Shown here piece after piece: positions 28,238 through 35,654 of a stretch of 64,000 nucleotides of DNA (position 1 is the stretch's first letter; each line of letters begins with the position of its first letter). The position numbers were made by a program, and so were the translations under genes. The stretch spans positions 119,895-183,894 of the forward strand of contig NZ_VBRY01000007.1 in NCBI RefSeq assembly GCF_005818865.1. The letters are read 5' to 3'. Source of the stretch: Mariprofundus erugo. GTDB lineage: Bacteria > Pseudomonadota > Zetaproteobacteria > Mariprofundales > Mariprofundaceae. The notes below the pieces were generated by a model, which was not told the origin of the DNA, ran no database searches, and saw only the letters and a program-made list of their open reading frames with translations.

Positions 28238-29272
28238 ATGCCGGTAACAGTTGTGATTGGCGGTCAGTTCGGGTCGGAAGGAAAAGGGAAGGTTTCGCAC
28301 TTCTTTGCCCGTGAACAGAATGCCACCATTGCCATCCGTGTCGGTGGGACCAATTCCGGCCACACAGTAATCGATGAAAACGGGCGTCCGGTTATTCTGC
28401 GTCAGCTGCCTACAGCGTCGCTTCTTCCAGATGTTGTCGCTGTTCTTCCTGCCGGGGCATATATCGATCCGGTAATCCTGAAGGATGAGATGGAACTGCT
28501 GGGTATTTCCCCGGACAGGGTGGTTATCGATCCGAACGCGATGGTCATTTCTTCGGAAGATATCGACTCCGAAAAATGCGGTGATTTGAGATCGACAATC
28601 GGGTCAACTGCCAGTGGTACAGGTGCGGCTGTTCAGCGTCGGATATCCAGAAACAAAGATGTTATATTGGCCAAAGATCATCCTGAGTTGATGCAGCTCA
28701 CTAAGCCAACCGTTCCACTTTTGCGCAGTGCATTGGATAAAGGCGAGCGCGTAATCATTGAAGGAACACAAGGTTATGGGCTATCCCTCATTCATTCACC
28801 GTTCTATCCGTTTGTGACTAGCCGGGATACTTCTGCGGCTGCGTTTATTGCCGAGGCGGGTATCAGTCCGTTCGATGTCGACGATGTTATTCTTGTTCTC
28901 CGTTCATTCCCTATTCGTGTAGCAGGGAATTCCGGGCCGTTGAATCGTGAGGTGGATTGGCAAGAGGTTTCCAGAAGCGCAGGAACAGATGTTCTTGAAC
29001 TGAGTTCAGTGACTCGAATGAAAAGGCGTGTCGCTGAATTCGATTCTGAGATCGTGAAACAGGCAATTGCCGCCAATCGGCCGACCAAGATTGTGCTGAA
29101 TCACATAGATTATATCGACAATGGAAAAGCCAGTCAGTTGGCCTTGGGTTTTGTTGAAGGCGTTGAGAAGGAAATCGGATGCCTCATTGATTTTCTGGGG
29201 TTTGGCCAAGATTCACTTATAAGTCATTCGGCTATTAGTAACGATTTTGTATCTGAACAGAGATGCTGCTGA
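28238..29272 (+). CDS. PurZ-like adenylosuccinate synthetase homologue
   Basis: 344-aa PurA-superfamily ligase, much shorter than the roughly 430-aa bacterial PurA and close in length to archaeal PurA and phage PurZ. The GTP loop reads GGQFGSEGKGK (residues 8-18), so the catalytic Asp (Asp13 in E. coli PurA) is Ser13. Ser here is the change reported for phage PurZ, which joins dGMP and aspartate toward 2-aminoadenine. The other active residues look intact: His42 in TNSGHTV, EGTQGYG (175-181), PFVTSRDTSA, and the Asp-binding VTRMKRR (258-264). GGGAGGGAG precedes ATG 28238. It is packed between the nuclease/kinase fusion and the DCD-like gene. An IMP-using enzyme is the alternative, but the Ser argues against it. 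Confidence 0.85.
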   Translation: MPVTVVIGGQFGSEGKGKVSHFFAREQNATIAIRVGGTNSGHTVIDENGRPVILRQLPTASLLPDVVAVLPAGAYIDPVILKDEMELLGISPDRVVIDPNAMVISSEDIDSEKCGDLRSTIGSTASGTGAAVQRRISRNKDVILAKDHPELMQLTKPTVPLLRSALDKGERVIIEGTQGYGLSLIHSPFYPFVTSRDTSAAAFIAEAGISPFDVDDVILVLRSFPIRVAGNSGPLNREVDWQEVSRSAGTDVLELSSVTRMKRRVAEFDSEIVKQAIAANRPTKIVLNHIDYIDNGKASQLALGFVEGVEKEIGCLIDFLGFGQDSLISHSAISNDFVSEQRCC

Positions 29273-29273
29273 C

Positions 29274-30353
29274 ATGAGTCTTGTTTATGCCAAGGACGAC
29301 ACGGAAGCCGAAAAAAGGTTTTCTCAGTATAAAGAGATTGATCCGTTTCCGAGTATCCCTCCTTCGTTATTGAATGGCGCCGATATTGCCGACTACGTGG
29401 CTGCGACGGGAATGGTTCACCCATTTTACCCGGAGAAACTGAAATCAGGGTCATACGAAGCCAGAATACATGGTACGTGTTATTGCTGGGATGAAGATGG
29501 AAAGCCGTATGAAGAACGTTTGGAAAAAGATTCTGATCGGTTTGAATTAAAACCGAACTCGTTGGTGTATGTGCAGGTTGAGCCCACATTTAGGCTTCCT
29601 GATTACATGGCACTTCGTTTTAACCTCAAGATTTCTCATGTTCACAGAGGTATTCTGTTAGGAACTGGGCCATTGATTGATCCGGGGTTTGAAGGGAAAC
29701 TGTTAATCCCTCTTCATAACTTTTCGAACAACTCATATATGCTCAAGGGTTTGGAGGCCCTGATCTGGATAGAGTTTACAAAACTCAGTCCAATTGTTCG
29801 CTATGAAGGAGATGAAGTTGTTAGGGGGGCACCAACGAGCGATGCCCTACCCCGACGTGGGGAGTACAAACCTTTTCCTGACGATAAAAAAGGTCAGTTG
29901 CCAGACTATTACTTCGCTAAAGCAGCCGAGGATAGCTTGAAGGCGAAACCTGTATTTTTTAGCTCTGTTAGGGAGATATATCGAGATACAGCCAATAAGA
30001 TCAAAGGATTTAACGAAACGATCTCTCGATATAAAAAAATCGGGTGGGGAGCCCTTGCTGCAATTTCAGTAACCATTGCGGCGGCACTTTATAGCATGCT
30101 TACTCCAACGTGGTCGCTTATCAATGATGTATATAACGCCCAGGATCAGAAATGGAATAAGCTCGTAGAAGAGACCAGGTTTCAAGAAGCGCAGTCAAAT
30201 GCATTGAAGGCGCAATTAGAGCATCAGCAAGAAGAAATTAAGGCGTTGAAGGAAAAAATTGAGTTATTATCTGCTCAACAAAGCGTTCATCCCATCAAGA
30301 GCAATCAGTCAAAAACAAATGCACCTTCTCCTAAGCCCAAGCAAACCAAATAG
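29274..30353 (+). CDS. Membrane-anchored dCTP deaminase/dUTPase-fold protein
   Basis: 359 aa from ATG 29274, 1 nt after the PurZ-like stop; the frame is open to 29247. The N-terminal 170 residues have the DCD/dUTPase trimer fold: SGSYEARI (58-65), VEPTFRLPDYMALRFNLK and GPLIDPGFEGKL (132-143). In E. coli Dcd the catalytic Glu lies ten residues after the conserved Asp of the DPG motif; here that position is Pro146, so deamination is unlikely. The DPG Asp136 is kept. A transmembrane helix (about 257-276) and a coiled coil (about 290-336) follow, then a Lys/Pro/Gln tail. This anchoring is unusual for the fold and suggests a nucleotide-sensing or scaffold role at the membrane. Confidence 0.75.
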   Translation: MSLVYAKDDTEAEKRFSQYKEIDPFPSIPPSLLNGADIADYVAATGMVHPFYPEKLKSGSYEARIHGTCYCWDEDGKPYEERLEKDSDRFELKPNSLVYVQVEPTFRLPDYMALRFNLKISHVHRGILLGTGPLIDPGFEGKLLIPLHNFSNNSYMLKGLEALIWIEFTKLSPIVRYEGDEVVRGAPTSDALPRRGEYKPFPDDKKGQLPDYYFAKAAEDSLKAKPVFFSSVREIYRDTANKIKGFNETISRYKKIGWGALAAISVTIAAALYSMLTPTWSLINDVYNAQDQKWNKLVEETRFQEAQSNALKAQLEHQQEEIKALKEKIELLSAQQSVHPIKSNQSKTNAPSPKPKQTK

Positions 30354-30958
30354 TGTTTGGCGGTAAACGTATTGAGGTTTGTGGAGGCATAGCCTCAGGG
30401 AAAACAACCTTGGCTGGCTTGTTCTCCGACGATGTTTATCTGCCTGTATACGAGAACTTCCAAGCCAATCCATTCTGGCAGGCGTTTTACCAGAATCCGG
30501 ACAAGTTCGCTTTCGAAACAGAGATCACTTTTCTTCTACAGCATTATCACCAGATCACTGCCGCTCAATCCGACAACAAAGTGATTGTGACCGATTATTC
30601 ATTTGTGCTCGACAGGGCATATGTCGATGTGACTTTGAACGAGGGTGCCAAAGATGCTTTTCTCTCAGTGTATGGCGAGGTGATGAGACGCCTGGGGCCG
30701 CCTGCTTTGTTGGTCTATTTGAATTGTTCTCCGGAAATAGAGTTGGGAAGGGTTCGTGATCGTGGGCGTGGAGTTGAAAGCGGGATAACAGTTGAGTATC
30801 TCGTCGCCATGAATCGGGCCATTTCCGACCATATGGAAAGAGCTTCTTCCGAGGTTAGGGTTTTGATTATAGATAGTGAATACCGCGACTTTGCGCACGA
30901 CAAATTAGTTCAGCAATCAGTATTAGCCGAAATCAATCAAGCTCTGCATGGCGCATAA
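30353..30958 (+). CDS. Deoxynucleoside kinase-like protein
   Basis: 201-aa P-loop kinase of the dCK/dGK fold. Walker A is GGIASGKTT (11-19), YENFQANPFWQAFY matches the substrate-site segment and RDRGRGVESG resembles the arginine lid (about 135-143). The usual DRS/ERS motif appears as DYS at 81-83, so the catalytic region is somewhat altered. GTG 30353 overlaps the upstream stop (TAGTG). It would phosphorylate a salvaged deoxynucleoside; with PurZ next door a purine such as deoxyguanosine is a reasonable guess, not shown by sequence. Confidence 0.8.
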   Translation: MFGGKRIEVCGGIASGKTTLAGLFSDDVYLPVYENFQANPFWQAFYQNPDKFAFETEITFLLQHYHQITAAQSDNKVIVTDYSFVLDRAYVDVTLNEGAKDAFLSVYGEVMRRLGPPALLVYLNCSPEIELGRVRDRGRGVESGITVEYLVAMNRAISDHMERASSEVRVLIIDSEYRDFAHDKLVQQSVLAEINQALHGA

Positions 30959-31002
30959 ATCAAAGCAGGCTGCGGAGCTCTACAGTTTAAATAGGTGTAA
31001 TA

Positions 31003-31022
31003 TGCAATAGTTGTATATTGCA
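31003..31022. promoter_or_regulatory. Palindrome upstream of MarR gene, likely operator
   Basis: TGCAATA/TATTGCA is a perfect 7-bp inverted repeat with a 6-bp spacer, about 38 bp before the marR-type start. MarR proteins commonly bind such sites and repress themselves. An overlapping AGTTG/CAACT palindrome extends the symmetry. Confidence 0.55.
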
Positions 31023-31059
31023 ACTTAAGTGATTACGATGTGCCGCACAGGAGAGAAGC

Positions 31060-31515
31060 ATGAGTGAATTGCCAACGGACTTTCAGCTCGAGCAGGCCAT
31101 CGGTATGCAGGTCAATCGTACGGCATTTCTGATGACCGAAGAGATTGCCCGTCGCTTTGCCGACTATGGCTACCCGTTGTCCGCTCAGGATTTCGGCATT
31201 CTGTTTCGCCTGTTAAAGAAAGGGGCGGTGACGCAGGTGGAGATTGCCGCCCTGATGATGCGGGATAAAACGACCATCACCCGCCGTATCGACGGGCTGG
31301 TGAAAAAAGGGTTGGTGGAGCGCAATCCCTGTCCGCAAGACCGGCGCTGCTTTCGCATCGGGCTGACGGAGGCGGGCCGGCAGGCGCTGTCGGTGATGAT
31401 TCCGCTGGTACGGGATTTTCAGCAGGAGGTGCTCTGTGATGTTCCTGATGAAGAGAAGGCCGCGACGATGAAAACGCTGAAGCACATTGCAGAGAAGCTG
31501 CTCAGCAGCAGATAA
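31060..31515 (+). CDS. MarR-family transcriptional regulator
   Basis: 151-aa winged-helix dimer regulator. The recognition region AVTQVEIAALMMRDKTTITRRIDGLVKKGLVERNP and the wing PQDRRCFRIGLTEAG (in parts) match the family. GGAGAGAAG precedes ATG 31060. It lies after the island and before two membrane or haem proteins that it probably controls; the palindrome at 31003-31022 suggests self-regulation. The ligand is unknown. Confidence 0.9.
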   Translation: MSELPTDFQLEQAIGMQVNRTAFLMTEEIARRFADYGYPLSAQDFGILFRLLKKGAVTQVEIAALMMRDKTTITRRIDGLVKKGLVERNPCPQDRRCFRIGLTEAGRQALSVMIPLVRDFQQEVLCDVPDEEKAATMKTLKHIAEKLLSSR

Positions 31516-31524
31516 GGAGATCAT

Positions 31525-32019
31525 ATGAAAACAACCACACCGCACTGGATTGCCATTGGCGTGCTGTCCGCGCTTTTGGTGGGAGGCGCACTGAAGGTCA
31601 TTGTGCTGGGCAGCACTGAAAAGGTGGCGGATGAGCGTACCGTTGTGTTGCTGGAGCCGGCGGAGCGTCAGGCGGTACTCGGCGAGATGCGAGTGCTGCT
31701 GGAAACAACGCAGGTCATTGTCGAGGCGCTGGCCAGGGAAGATCTGGCTGCAGTCGAGGCTGCGGCCAGGCCGATCGGAAGCGCTGCAATTGCGACGGTG
31801 GATTTCAGGCTGCGTGCCAAACTGCCGCTGGAGTTCAAGCAGCTGGGGTTCGGCACCCATTACGCCTTTGACGATATTGCCAATATGGCCAAAGAGGGGG
31901 CACAGGCCAGGGAAATTCAGAAAAAACTGGCTGAAACGATGCAGAATTGCGTCGCCTGCCATGCCAGTTTCCAGCTGCCTGCCGTCACGGTACAATCACT
32001 TAAAACTACAGGAGAATAA
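31525..32019 (+). CDS. Cytochrome c'-like (class II) c-type cytochrome
   Basis: 164-aa protein with an N-terminal membrane or signal segment (WIAIGVLSALLVGGALKVIVLG). A helical body contains one haem site near the C-terminus, CVACH in TMQNCVACHASFQ. The late haem and helical content fit the class II (c') group. Such proteins bind NO or carry electrons. It starts 9 nt after marR and is followed at once by the DUF2892 gene. Confidence 0.8.
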   Translation: MKTTTPHWIAIGVLSALLVGGALKVIVLGSTEKVADERTVVLLEPAERQAVLGEMRVLLETTQVIVEALAREDLAAVEAAARPIGSAAIATVDFRLRAKLPLEFKQLGFGTHYAFDDIANMAKEGAQAREIQKKLAETMQNCVACHASFQLPAVTVQSLKTTGE

Positions 32020-32022
32020 AAT

Positions 32023-32253
32023 ATGACCACAGAACGCGTTATCAGAATCATTGCCGGATTTTTTATCATGCTCTCGGTTTTTCTGAGCTCGCTTTATAAC
32101 GGAACCCAGCTGAATGAGCCGACATGGCTCTGGTTCACCCTTTTTGTCGGAGCGAATCTGTTCCAGTCCGGCTTTACCCGCTGGTGTCTGATGGAGAAGA
32201 TTCTGATCAAACTGGGTGTGAAGCCAGGCGGGGCCTGCGGCACCTGTCACTGA
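32023..32253 (+). CDS. DUF2892 family small membrane protein
   Basis: 76-aa protein with two transmembrane helices (VIRIIAGFFIMLSVFLSSLY and TWLWFTLFVGANLFQSGFT) of the YgaP-type DUF2892 family. SGFTRWC and the end GGACGTCH carry cysteines. CGTCH superficially resembles a haem c site, but in this family such tails are taken as metal or thiol sites. AGGAGAAT precedes ATG 32023. Confidence 0.8.
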   Translation: MTTERVIRIIAGFFIMLSVFLSSLYNGTQLNEPTWLWFTLFVGANLFQSGFTRWCLMEKILIKLGVKPGGACGTCH

Positions 32254-32270
32254 AGCAGACTGAATTCAGT

Positions 32271-32301
32271 ACGGAGCCTCCTGTTGATTCAGAGGCTCCG
32301 T
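32271..32301. terminator. Stem-loop between convergent genes
   Basis: ACGGAGCCTC (32271-32280) pairs with GAGGCTCCGT (32292-32301), a perfect 10-bp stem with an 11-nt loop. It sits between the DUF2892 stop and the convergent 32318-32599 gene. The T run is weak, so it may work only partly as an intrinsic terminator. Confidence 0.6.
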
Positions 32302-32317
32302 CGTCTGACGGTAATGT

Positions 32318-32599
32318 TTACTGCTCTTCCATCCAGTTCTGCAGGCTTTCCACGATCAGTTTGGCCTGTTTGGTGTTGGTGATGTTGAACTTGGAGCGCT
32401 GGGCATATTCACCATTGCGCTTCTGATAGCGGCGGATGGTGAATTTGTCCTCACCATAGGACTGTTCTGCCTCATTCCACTCCTGATAGCGGAACATGAT
32501 GGTGGTCCATGCACCCTTGCTCAGAATCACCTTGTCCAGCTGTTTGGTGGTCAGGATACCACCCTCTTCAAAGTCGATGGTCAGGTCGTCAGGGGTCAT
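32318..32599 (-). CDS. Conserved hypothetical protein, PC4-like composition
   Basis: 93-aa protein with no signal or membrane segment. The sequence KGAWTTIMFRYQEWNE and the Lys/Arg-rich IRRYQKRNGEYAQRSKFNI recall a widespread small protein of Geobacter and other proteobacteria. Its shape is compatible with the PC4-like single-strand-binding fold. This resemblance is from memory and not decisive. Confidence 0.6.
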   Translation of the reverse strand: MTPDDLTIDFEEGGILTTKQLDKVILSKGAWTTIMFRYQEWNEAEQSYGEDKFTIRRYQKRNGEYAQRSKFNITNTKQAKLIVESLQNWMEEQ

Positions 32600-32762
32600 A
32601 GTTCTCTCTTTTAAGGATGATCTGAATCCCTACGTTGCTGTAGCGATTCAGCACGAAAGGAAAAAATACGACTTTCCTTTTCGGTGGGTGATCGGCGGGG
32701 AGCCTATCGCCTGGCGTCTGTTTTGCACGGCCTTCACGCGCAGTTGCAGCGCTTCCGCTGCT

Positions 32763-33431
32763 TTAGCCCCAGTAGTGACTCTCTTTTCGGAAGTCATCGA
32801 TGATGATTTGTTGTTGATATTGTCCGATCGCTGTTTGCATCGGATTGCGTCCATATGAGGTGGCCGAAGTGACGGCGATGGGCTGGCCCGCCGGTTGTGC
32901 CTGTGAGGGGGGGATGTCCGCCATTTGCACCGGTACCACAGAGGGGGCAGCCGGGTGCTGATTGACGGCCTGGCTTGCCGATGGCGGATTTGCCGCCACG
33001 GCTGTCGGGGCAACTCTGGCTGTGGTCGGGCTGATGGTCGACTGCGCATATTCCATCATATGCTCGCCGATATCCTTGCCTGTGCCACTGGTGGAAAATG
33101 CATTGACCATGGCCGATGCCAGCCCTGAAACCCAGCTGCCCATCAGGCCGCCGAAGATGGCCCCGCCGATCATGCGCGGCGCGGCGCCGATCTCGTCACC
33201 GGTCAGTTTGCGGTAGATGGTGGATATGACTGGCAAGTGCTGCAGGGGATTGACCATGTCGATCACGTCGCCAAAGCTGAATGAGCCTGATTCCCATAGT
33301 CCGCCGGCTTTGCTGACCGTTTTGGGCGCCGAAAGCTGTTGCGTGGCCACGCTTGCCGGCGCTTTTGCAGGCGCCTTGACGGTCGTGACAGCAGTCGCCG
33401 ACGGGAAGGTGATATTCGACACAACTTGCAT
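32763..33431 (-). CDS. Hypothetical protein with conserved GDVIDMVNPLQHLP core
   Basis: 222 aa from ATG 33431; an upstream in-frame TTG exists at 33437. The N-terminus is Ala/Pro/Thr-rich. A conserved central block, GDVIDMVNPLQHLPVISTIYR, is followed by LTGDEIGAAPRMIGGAIFGGLMGSWVSG (in parts), a glycine-rich hydrophobic patch. A Pro/Gln-rich tail ends the protein. Similar blocks occur in proteobacterial hypotheticals of unknown role. It may be envelope associated. Confidence 0.65.
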   Translation of the reverse strand: MQVVSNITFPSATAVTTVKAPAKAPASVATQQLSAPKTVSKAGGLWESGSFSFGDVIDMVNPLQHLPVISTIYRKLTGDEIGAAPRMIGGAIFGGLMGSWVSGLASAMVNAFSTSGTGKDIGEHMMEYAQSTISPTTARVAPTAVAANPPSASQAVNQHPAAPSVVPVQMADIPPSQAQPAGQPIAVTSATSYGRNPMQTAIGQYQQQIIIDDFRKESHYWG

Positions 33432-33657
33432 ATGCAAGCTATGGCAAGATAGATGCCAGATTCAATGTGCTTATATTTCATGTGGTTAGGGTGAATCTGC
33501 TGATTTGTGCCGGCAATAAATGCCGCTGTATCGGCAAGCTTTTCAGCGGATGTGCGTGATTGCGACGAAGGTTTTGCCTGGATTTGGCGGTGCGGGGTCG
33601 CATGAGCGCGCATGCGTGGCTAGATTCAACGCATTAAGCTCACTGAAGGGAGAGACG

Positions 33658-34659
33658 ATGCTGCACCAGCGTATTGAGAGCATGTGGTGGAACCGCAGCA
33701 AAAAGCCGAATGTTCTGCTGTCAGCATTTTCCTGTGTGTATGCGTGGGTCTCAAGACTGGATCAGCAACAGCGCCTGAAGCAGGCGGTACAGCCGCCGGT
33801 GCCGATGATTTCTGTGGGTAATATTACGGTGGGCGGCAGCGGCAAAACGCCGTTTGTTGTATGGCTGGCTGCCCGGTTGCGGGATCGCGGCTTTAACCCT
33901 GTCCTGTTGTCGCGCGGCGATGGCGCCAACAACCAGACGCCGCATCTGGTGTCACAATATTCCCTGGCCCATGAGGTGGGCGATGAGGCGGCATTGCTTT
34001 TCCGTCTCAGTGGCTGTCCGGTGATTGCCGGCCGGGACCGGATTGCCGGTGCCAGGCTCGCTGCAGAGTGCGGCGATGTGATCATTCTCGATGATGGGTT
34101 TCAGTACCGTCAGCTTGGCCGGGTATGTGATGTTGTGCTGGTGCCGGCTGAAGGGGTGGGGAATGGCGGTCTGCTTCCGGCCGGTCCGTTGCGGGAGCCG
34201 GTATCGGCCCTGGCGCGAGCCGATGTGATTGTGCGCTCGGGGGGCGAGGAGGCTGAGCCGCTTACCTCCGGCAAAGAGTGGCGCTGGTCGGCCTCAGCCG
34301 CACTGGTTCGTGACTGGAACAGTCGCGATGGTGTGTTGCTGGCCCCCTCCCGACCGATTCATCTGGTGACAGGCATTGCCCGCCCGGGGCGGGTGCGCAA
34401 CGACCTGAAGCGGCTCGGTTTTGAGATTGCCGGGCACAGCGCGTTTGCCGATCACCATGCCTACTCCAGGGAAGAGATTGAGGCGTTGCTGAATAGTGAT
34501 GCGCCGGTTGTGACCACAGCCAAGGACGCGGTGAAGCTTGTGCGTTTCTGGCCCGGCTGCAGGCCCCTGTGGGTGCTGGAGCAGCAGTCTGAAGGAGAGG
34601 ATGGGCTGGTGGATGCTGTCGTGGCGATGGTGCAGGCGCCTCGTCTGAGGCTTGTCTGA
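33658..34659 (+). CDS. lpxK: Tetraacyldisaccharide 4'-kinase
   Basis: Phosphorylates the lipid A precursor at the 4' position in the inner membrane. The P-loop is in VGNITVGGSGKTPFVVWLA (about residues 50-70) and LLSRGDGA follows. FILDDGFQYR-type residues appear as IILDDGFQYRQLGR, and VTTAKDAVKL near the end is also typical. AAGGGAGAG precedes ATG 33658, giving 333 aa; the open frame to 33520 has no support. It is separated from the next minus-strand genes by a strong terminator. It shows the organism makes lipid A. Confidence 0.93.
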   Translation: MLHQRIESMWWNRSKKPNVLLSAFSCVYAWVSRLDQQQRLKQAVQPPVPMISVGNITVGGSGKTPFVVWLAARLRDRGFNPVLLSRGDGANNQTPHLVSQYSLAHEVGDEAALLFRLSGCPVIAGRDRIAGARLAAECGDVIILDDGFQYRQLGRVCDVVLVPAEGVGNGGLLPAGPLREPVSALARADVIVRSGGEEAEPLTSGKEWRWSASAALVRDWNSRDGVLLAPSRPIHLVTGIARPGRVRNDLKRLGFEIAGHSAFADHHAYSREEIEALLNSDAPVVTTAKDAVKLVRFWPGCRPLWVLEQQSEGEDGLVDAVVAMVQAPRLRLV

Positions 34660-34693
34660 CTTCTGAGGCGGTTACCAGCCCTCGTTGTAAAGT

Positions 34694-34722
34694 ACAAAGG
34701 CGGACCGAGGGTCCGCCTTTGT
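34694..34722. terminator. Strong bidirectional terminator
   Basis: ACAAAGGCGGAC (34694-34705) pairs perfectly with GTCCGCCTTTGT (34711-34722) around a 5-nt loop. It lies between the convergent lpxK and nrd genes and can end both transcripts. Confidence 0.9.
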
Positions 34723-34738
34723 ATGTAAATCTCCGGAG

Positions 34739-34775
34739 TGATATTTGCCCGGATGGCAATCAATCAGTATCTCCC
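34739..34775. repeat. Palindromic intergenic repeat, copy 1
   Basis: Read on the minus strand it is GGGAGATACTGATTGATTGC, then CATCCGGGCAAATATCA. This matches the core of the repeat at 57,575 (CTGATTTATTGCC, a 4-nt loop, TGGCAAAAATCAG) with both arms partly conserved. It lies just after the lpxK/nrd terminator. Confidence 0.6.
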
Positions 34776-34793
34776 TGAACAGTCAGTTTTTTC

Positions 34794-35432
34794 TCAGCCG
34801 CACTTGGAGTCGCCGCACTCAAGGCAGCAGTTGCAGTTATCCAGTCTGACCACAGCCATGGCACCGCATTTGTCACACTGATTGCCTTTGGCAACCGCAT
34901 CCTTGCCCAGTTTGACCTCGGCTTCATGGCGCTTGGCCTTCAGCTCGGCATTGTTGAGCTGTCCCTCCATCATGCCGATAGAGATCAGGTGCTGCTGGAT
35001 AACATCGCCGATTTCAGCGACGATGGATGGCATATATTTTCCACCGCGTTTGTAGTAGCCGCCGCGCGGATCGAAGACGGCTTTCAGCTCCTCAACGAGG
35101 AAGGTGATATCTCCACCCTTGCGGAAGATGGCGGAGGTCACGCGGGTCAGGGCGACGATCCACATGAAGTGCTCCATATTCTTTGAGTTGATGAAGATCT
35201 CAAAGGGGCGGCGGTGCTCATCCGGTGTGCCTGGATTGACCACCACATCATTGATGGTGATGTACATGGCGTGGTCGGAGTTTGGTGTTTTGATCTTGTA
35301 GGTATTGCCTTCAAGAATGTCATCGCGCTCCAGTAGCGGTGCGATGGCGGTCACCTTGGCAGCCTCTTTGGCGGCATCTTCCGGTTTCTTTACTTCGTAA
35401 CCGACAATCTTTTTCTCAATTTTGATGCTCAT
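34794..35432 (-). CDS. nrdJb: TSCPD/zinc-ribbon subunit of class II ribonucleotide reductase (NrdJb-type)
   Basis: 212-aa soluble protein with a TSCPD-like fold (PFEIFINSKNMEHFMWIVAL, ELKAVFDPRGGYY). A C-terminal zinc-ribbon (QCDKCGAMAVVRLDNCNCCLECGDSKCG in parts) resembles the C-terminal redox region found on single-chain B12 reductases. In many proteobacteria this part is a separate gene after nrdJa, as here. The proposed role is reduction or docking of the large subunit. It lies 222 bp after nrdJ on the same strand. Confidence 0.75.
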   Translation of the reverse strand: MSIKIEKKIVGYEVKKPEDAAKEAAKVTAIAPLLERDDILEGNTYKIKTPNSDHAMYITINDVVVNPGTPDEHRRPFEIFINSKNMEHFMWIVALTRVTSAIFRKGGDITFLVEELKAVFDPRGGYYKRGGKYMPSIVAEIGDVIQQHLISIGMMEGQLNNAELKAKRHEAEVKLGKDAVAKGNQCDKCGAMAVVRLDNCNCCLECGDSKCG

Positions 35433-35654
35433 TCTTTGCCTCCATGCATGGCCAGTATGCTCTGCATCTGCTCATGCCCGAAATCGTGCAGTGTGTTTGC
35501 ATGGCGGGGTGCCGTGCCCGGGCTCTGCTGCCGGCCGTTGCTGTGATATCCCTGTCGAACCGGAGCATGAGCCGCAACGGCCGCGATGCTCCACAGGTTA
35601 ACGGGCGGAAACTGCATTTCCGCCCATTCGACGGGCTTCATTCTGCCCTGTTGC

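Noticed and set aside
26201..30958. Integrated prophage
   Set aside because: No integrase, capsid, tail or lysis gene is seen, and no attachment repeats. Only nucleotide-type genes are present.
32023..32253. CGTCH at the end of the DUF2892 protein as a haem c site
   Set aside because: The position at the extreme C-terminus of a two-helix membrane protein and the family context argue against haem attachment.
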